From contig CAYMPC010000011.1 in the NCBI GenBank assembly GCA_964392465.1, positions 1 through 26,692 on the forward strand: a stretch of 26,692 nt of DNA, given 5' to 3'. Source of the stretch: JAAXVZ01 sp964392465. GTDB taxonomy: Archaea; Nanobdellota; Nanobdellia; Woesearchaeales; GW2011-AR15. Every line of letters starts with the position of its first letter. Within the stretch, counting starts at the first letter, position 1. The notes beneath the pieces are model-generated. The model was not told where the DNA came from and made no database searches. It saw only the letters and a program-made list of their open reading frames with translations. The translations under genes were made by a program, and so were the position numbers. This document shows positions 22,943 to 26,692 of this stretch, piece by piece.

Positions 22943-23809
22943 ATGATATCTATTATAATCCCTACTTTGAATGAAGAGAGAGATCTTCCTACACTTCTAG
23001 AGTCAATTAAGACGCAGAGTTTTAAAGATTATGAGATAATAGTTGCAGATGCAAATTCAAAGGATAATACAAAGGAAATTGCCAAAAAATATGGTTGTAT
23101 AATTACAGAAGGGGGATTGCCGGCAGTAGGAAGAAATAAAGGAGCAAATATAGCAAAGGGCGATTTTTTGTTTTTTTTTGATGCAGATGTTAAGCTTCCA
23201 AGAAATTTTTTAAAGAAAGCAAATGATGAGATAACTGAAAAATATCTTGATATAGCAACATGTGAAATAAAACCAATTTCTAAACTTAAGATAGATAGAC
23301 TAATCCATAAGTTTGCCAATATCTTTCTTAAGATGGGGCAATATCTTGATCCCCATGCTCCAGGTTTTTGTATTCTTGTCTCAAAAAGACTTTTTAAACG
23401 AATCAAAGGTTTTGATGAAGGACTCAGGCTTGGAGAAGATCATGATTTTGTCAAAAGAGCTTCCAAAATTGAAAAAGTAAGAGTTTTAGAATCAACATAT
23501 ATTTTTGTCAGCGTAAGAAGACTTACAAAAGAAGGAAGAATAAATCTGATAAAAAAATATTTTAAAGTTGAAATACACAGGATGTTTAAAGGAGAGATTA
23601 AAGATTCGATTGTAGATTATGAATTTGCCTCATATAATAATCAACCAGAAGAAAAGTATATTATAGCCTTTGAGAATAAAATAAATATGCTGGAAAGAGA
23701 ATATAAAAAATTTCAAAAAGCCAGAAAAAGAGACATTAATAAACTCAATAAGATTTATTATCAAGATATAAAGAATAATCTAATAAACTTATTTAGGAGA
23801 AAAAAATGA
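22943..23809 (+). CDS. Family 2 glycosyltransferase
   Basis: 288 aa from the ATG at 22943 (GTG 22940 is the alternative). The GT-A fold opens with SIIIPTLNEERDLPTLLESI. Next come IIVADANSKDNT (nucleotide-sugar binding) and FFDADVKLP, carrying the DxD metal motif. LGEDHDFVKRA supplies the acidic catalytic motif near residue 180. The C-terminal third is charged and amphipathic without clear membrane spans, suggesting peripheral attachment. It would transfer a sugar to a lipid or glycan acceptor, plausibly for surface-protein N-glycosylation or glycolipid; the acceptor is unknown. The stop overlaps the next gene, another glycosyltransferase, as ATGA. Confidence 0.9.
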   Translation: MISIIIPTLNEERDLPTLLESIKTQSFKDYEIIVADANSKDNTKEIAKKYGCIITEGGLPAVGRNKGANIAKGDFLFFFDADVKLPRNFLKKANDEITEKYLDIATCEIKPISKLKIDRLIHKFANIFLKMGQYLDPHAPGFCILVSKRLFKRIKGFDEGLRLGEDHDFVKRASKIEKVRVLESTYIFVSVRRLTKEGRINLIKKYFKVEIHRMFKGEIKDSIVDYEFASYNNQPEEKYIIAFENKINMLEREYKKFQKARKRDINKLNKIYYQDIKNNLINLFRRKK

Positions 23810-24882
23810 AAGTACTTTTTGCTGTTAATTCAAACGGATTGGGGCATGCCACCAGAATGACACCTTTAATAGCAGAAAGCCTGAGAAGAAGACACGAGGT
23901 TTATATTATTAGCAACTACAGGGCATTAGATTTCCTTAAAAATGAATTCAAAGATAAGGTTAAAAATTATTTTCTCCTTCCTGATTATTCCCTTCAAAAA
24001 AGAACCTTTACTGAAAAAAGCGTCTCTGTCAGCAGATTTTTGATGTATCTCCCTTTATATCTTAACGAATTTAGGCAGGAACATGTCAGATTTTTAAGGA
24101 TACATAAAAAATACAAATTTGAAAGGATAATCACAGACACAAGATTTGGCATATATTCTACAGAAGTTCCTTCTTACTTGATCTGCCATCACATCAAAAT
24201 GTCATTAAATGAATTTCTTAAATCAAGCAATAGGATAACAGAATTCGCTTTTTATGCTATAAAAAACAAATTCAAAAAAATTCTTATCCCTGATTTTGAA
24301 AAAGATTCTTTGGCAGGAGAATATACACACAATTTCAAGTATTTAACAAAAAGCGATGTTAAATATCTTGGATTATTATCTATGGTGAAAAAACAAAAAG
24401 TCAATGAAGACATTGATTATTTTTTTTCAATATCTGGGCCAGAACCGCAGAGAACTGTTTTTGAGAAAAAAATAATTTCTAGCATATCTAAATTGAAAAA
24501 CAAAAAGATAGTAGTTGCTCTGGGAAAACCAGAATCAAAAACAGTAAAAAAGATGCAAAATCTCATAATTTATAGCTTTTTGAACAGAGATATGCAGACA
24601 GATATAATGAACAGTTCAAAATTAATAATAACAAGATCTGGCTATACAACATTAATGGACTTAGCAGAACTAGGAAAAAAAGCATTATTGATTCCCACAA
24701 AAGGCCAGCCAGAGCAGGAATACCTTGCAAAATATCATCTTAAGCAGGGCAATTTTTATTATAAAGAGATGGATGATCTTAATTTACCTAAAGATTTAGA
24801 AATTGCTATGAACTTTCCTGGGTTCATATGCAAGAAAAAGACAAAAGACTCTGTAAAAATATTCATGAATCAAGTATTCTAA
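23806..24882 (+). CDS. GT-B glycosyltransferase (family 28/MJ1255-like)
   Basis: 358 aa. The N-terminus MKVLFAVNSNGLGHATRMTP has the glycine-rich NGLGHATR loop of MurG/GT28-related enzymes. The C-terminal domain holds the donor-binding motif SSKLIITRSGYTTLMDLAEL followed by LLIPTKGQPEQEYLAKYH. The GT-B fold with no membrane helices implies a cytoplasmic enzyme acting at the membrane, probably with a UDP-sugar donor, by family analogy. It is coupled to the GT2 gene by a 4-nt overlap, so both likely build the same glycan or glycolipid. The dense sequons in the surface protein at 1-2001 mark a possible end-user of such glycans, but no direct link is visible. Confidence 0.87.
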   Translation: MKVLFAVNSNGLGHATRMTPLIAESLRRRHEVYIISNYRALDFLKNEFKDKVKNYFLLPDYSLQKRTFTEKSVSVSRFLMYLPLYLNEFRQEHVRFLRIHKKYKFERIITDTRFGIYSTEVPSYLICHHIKMSLNEFLKSSNRITEFAFYAIKNKFKKILIPDFEKDSLAGEYTHNFKYLTKSDVKYLGLLSMVKKQKVNEDIDYFFSISGPEPQRTVFEKKIISSISKLKNKKIVVALGKPESKTVKKMQNLIIYSFLNRDMQTDIMNSSKLIITRSGYTTLMDLAELGKKALLIPTKGQPEQEYLAKYHLKQGNFYYKEMDDLNLPKDLEIAMNFPGFICKKKTKDSVKIFMNQVF

Positions 24883-24923
24883 AACAAAAACTATTAAAAA
24901 CTTGCTAATTCTCTAGAAAAGGA

Positions 24924-25928
24924 ATGAAACATGATTTTAAAGTAACTTTCTTTTTGATGATGCTATTTTTTACTGCGCAGATAGTTGGTTTATTCTTACT
25001 AAATCAGAGCATAGCTTCTGTTGATGTTGATATAAATGGAACAATCCAGGTAAATTATTCAGAACCAATAACAGGCAGGCCGGAGATGGATAAAAATACA
25101 CTTACTCCATTGACATACACTTTTTTTATGATAATATTGGGAACTGTTCTATTATTATTATTAATAAAATTCAAATTATTTAAAGTCTGGAAAGTATGGT
25201 TTTTTTTAGCTATATTTGGAGCACTGGCAATCTCTTTATCTGTTATTATGCCAGAATGGATTGCACTAGCAATAGCATTAGTATTCACCTTTTTGAAATT
25301 ATATAAGCCAAATATTTTAATTCATAATCTGACAGAAGTATTCATGTATGGAGGAATAACAATAATGCTTGCCCCCTTATTTACAGTAACATTAGCTGTA
25401 TTATTGCTGATAGCAATCTCTATCTATGATGCAATAGCAGTATGGAAATTAAAGCACATGATAACATTAGCAACAGCGCAGGCAGATGAGAAAATGTTTG
25501 CAGGCATATTAATACCATATCAGAAACAGGAAATAAAAGAGAGTAAAACGGAAAAAAAAGCATATGAAGAAATAAAGAAAAAAGAAACAAAAGAAGATAC
25601 TAAAGAAGCAACTATAAAAACAAAAATCGAGATGAAAATTCCAAAAGGCTTTAAAGAAGAGAATGTTAAATCAGCTATCTTAGGAGGAGGAGATATTGCC
25701 TTCCCAATGTTATTTGCAGGAGCAGTAATGACCTGGCTTATTGAACAGGGAATAGCGCAGAACATTTCCTTCTTCTATTCATTGATAGTCTCCTTATTCG
25801 CAGGAATAGCATTGTTTCTATTATTCATCAAAAGCAAGAAAGATAAATTCTATCCAGCAATGCCATTTATATCCGCAGGATGTTTTGTTGGATTGGGTGT
25901 AGTATATGTTTTGTTAAATTTTTTATAA
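24924..25928 (+). CDS. Presenilin/signal-peptide-peptidase-like intramembrane aspartyl protease
   Basis: 334 aa with about nine membrane helices, the presenilin topology. Catalytic motifs are intact: Tyr168-Asp169 in SIYDAIAVW (helix 6) and Gly254-Gly-Gly-Asp257 (GxGD) in ILGGGDIAFP (helix 7). The third motif is PAM (311-313) where PAL is typical. A Lys/Glu-rich loop of about 60 residues lies between the two catalytic helices. The enzyme cuts transmembrane helices such as signal-peptide remnants within the membrane. It starts 41 nt after the glycosyltransferase stop, with AAGG just before the ATG and TATTAAAAAC about 30 nt upstream, so it may have its own promoter. Its targets could include the many signal-anchored proteins of this window; that is inference. 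Confidence 0.92.
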   Translation: MKHDFKVTFFLMMLFFTAQIVGLFLLNQSIASVDVDINGTIQVNYSEPITGRPEMDKNTLTPLTYTFFMIILGTVLLLLLIKFKLFKVWKVWFFLAIFGALAISLSVIMPEWIALAIALVFTFLKLYKPNILIHNLTEVFMYGGITIMLAPLFTVTLAVLLLIAISIYDAIAVWKLKHMITLATAQADEKMFAGILIPYQKQEIKESKTEKKAYEEIKKKETKEDTKEATIKTKIEMKIPKGFKEENVKSAILGGGDIAFPMLFAGAVMTWLIEQGIAQNISFFYSLIVSLFAGIALFLLFIKSKKDKFYPAMPFISAGCFVGLGVVYVLLNFL

Positions 25929-25943
25929 CAAAATTAAAAATAG

Positions 25944-26330
25944 TTATTTCTTATTTTTATCCAATGAAAATATTTTTTTAATATCTTCATGGAATTTTTT
26001 TGTTTTCTGTTTTGTCTCTGTAAGCTGTTCTACCCATTTTTCTTCTCTTATTTCAACGAAGTGTGAAGCAAAAAGAGACAAGCCATAAATAGCAATACCT
26101 ACAGAGGTAAATAAGTAGAAGATTGAAAATATTTTTCCTACATCTGTCTTTGGGCTCAGATCTCCATAGCCAACAGTTGTCATTGTTGTTGCAGAGAAAT
26201 ACATAGCATCAAGGAATCTCCAGTTCTCGATTTTATGATAGAAAAAAGAGCCGCCAAAAAATAGGAAAGCAAGCACTAGAAAAATAAATATCATCCTTCT
26301 TTTGAATCTCTTATGCTCTTCTTGATCCAT
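25944..26330 (-). CDS. Two-TM potassium channel (Ion_trans_2)
   Basis: 128 aa. TM1 is at about 12-30, the pore helix at 38-50, and the selectivity filter TVGYGD at 52-57. TM2 is at about 65-90 (GKIFSIFYLFTSVGIAIYGLSLFASHF). The C-terminal 35 residues are charged and helical and carry no RCK/TrkA domain, so gating would rest on the short tail or on a partner. The protein should tetramerise in the cell membrane. It begins 2 nt after the leuS stop on the same strand, so it is probably co-transcribed with it. The pairing is odd functionally and may only reflect genome compaction. It converges on the presenilin-like gene with a 15-bp gap. Confidence 0.93.
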   Translation of the reverse strand: MDQEEHKRFKRRMIFIFLVLAFLFFGGSFFYHKIENWRFLDAMYFSATTMTTVGYGDLSPKTDVGKIFSIFYLFTSVGIAIYGLSLFASHFVEIREEKWVEQLTETKQKTKKFHEDIKKIFSLDKNKK

Positions 26331-26332
26331 AT

Positions 26333-26692
26333 TTATTCCACCAATATAGCCGGTTTATTAGGCATAGCATTCCTTGCTTTCTGCTCTGTGCTCTTTTCTG
26401 CTTCTATTACCTCTATTTCACAGTTGAATTCTTTTGCCAAGAACTCAGAGCTCTCATGCAGTGCTTTGAATTCTTTTTCTTTGCCAATTGTCTCATCTAC
26501 TCCTGATTTAACAGCTTTCTGGATTATCTTTGTTATGTCTTTGCTGTATTGTTTCAATGATTCATGTTTCATTACAGAAGCCATTATCTTTCCGAAATCT
26601 CTTGTCTCATTGAGCTCTTTTTTCAAAAGCTCATATACTTGATATTTCCATTTTTCAGCAATAAATAATCTTATTTTTTTAGGTGTTTTTAT
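26333..26692 (-). CDS. leuS: Leucyl-tRNA synthetase, C-terminal end (5' part outside window)
   Basis: The minus-strand frame is open to the window's right edge, giving 119 codons. It reads from IKTPKKIRLFIAEKWKYQVY down to NAMPNKPAILVE. An internal TTG at 26626 could be mistaken for a start, but the open frame and the WKYQVYELL segment continue upstream. The basic I-x-L-F-I-A-x-x-WK strand and the closing A-x-P-x-KPAI-x-VE are the recognised C-terminal tail of archaeal/eukaryotic LeuRS, which contacts tRNA-Leu. The catalytic core lies beyond the window, so integrity cannot be judged. The potassium channel gene follows 2 nt after the stop. Confidence 0.85.
   Translation of the reverse strand: MKTPKKIRLFIAEKWKYQVYELLKKELNETRDFGKIMASVMKHESLKQYSKDITKIIQKAVKSGVDETIGKEKEFKALHESSEFLAKEFNCEIEVIEAEKSTEQKARNAMPNKPAILVE

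Noticed and set aside
26333..26626. A complete 97-aa gene starting at TTG 26626
   Set aside because: The frame runs open to the window edge and the added residues complete the LeuRS C-terminal domain, so this is a partial leuS.

Overview
The window looks like a chromosomal segment from a small-genome, AT-rich archaeon. The best guess is a DPANN lineage of the Woesearchaeota/Pacearchaeota type. This is inferred from gene content: an archaeal-type TrpRS, an archaeal LeuRS tail, a presenilin/SPP homologue, a COG1325-type exosome-associated protein, a UPF0200 P-loop protein and an Lrp regulator. It also rests on TATA-like boxes about 25 bp upstream of starts, several apparently leaderless starts, and GGTGA-type Shine-Dalgarno sites. 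No rRNA, tRNA, CRISPR array or insertion sequence was seen. Coding density is very high, no intergenic gap exceeds about 210 bp, and three convergent gene pairs overlap at their 3' ends.

Region 1 (1-7223, + strand) is a cell-surface block. It starts with the 3' part of a Cys-rich, sequon-rich protein with Fn3-like repeats. A TTG-initiated thrombospondin-type-3 calcium-binding protein follows, with one C-terminal membrane span and a charged cytoplasmic tail. It overlaps the first of four consecutive small proteins that each begin with a lysine-rich KK(A/S)Q- or KKKG-type prepilin-like N-terminus and one hydrophobic helix. Together they look like one operon for an undescribed envelope assembly.

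Region 2 (7295-11332, +) carries a DUF4405-like membrane protein, a membrane-anchored winged-helix regulator, and a run of exported low-complexity proteins. These include a 68-aa lipoprotein and a 71-aa exported peptide built on a duplicated GDG-containing repeat. Helically phased TTCC boxes lie between the regulator and the exported genes.

Region 3 (11415-15083) has a UPF0200 P-loop protein coupled to dCMP deaminase, a YrbG-type cation antiporter with altered signature residues, a polytopic membrane protein, and an Lrp/AsnC regulator. Two mirror-image palindromes flank the regulator's TATA box.

Region 4 (15288-18366, +) is a tight group encoding a GCS2-family carboxylate-amine ligase, an M20 metallopeptidase and a membrane protein. 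It is plausibly a make/break pathway for a gamma-glutamyl-like or other amide compound.

Region 5 (18356-22900, - strand) holds trpB, a YggS-type PLP-homeostasis protein and trpS in that transcriptional order, with no trpA visible. Upstream are an orphan 256-aa protein and the COG1325-type RNA-binding protein.

Region 6 (22943-26692) has two coupled glycosyltransferases and a presenilin-like intramembrane aspartyl protease on +, then on - the C-terminal end of leuS followed by a two-TM potassium channel.
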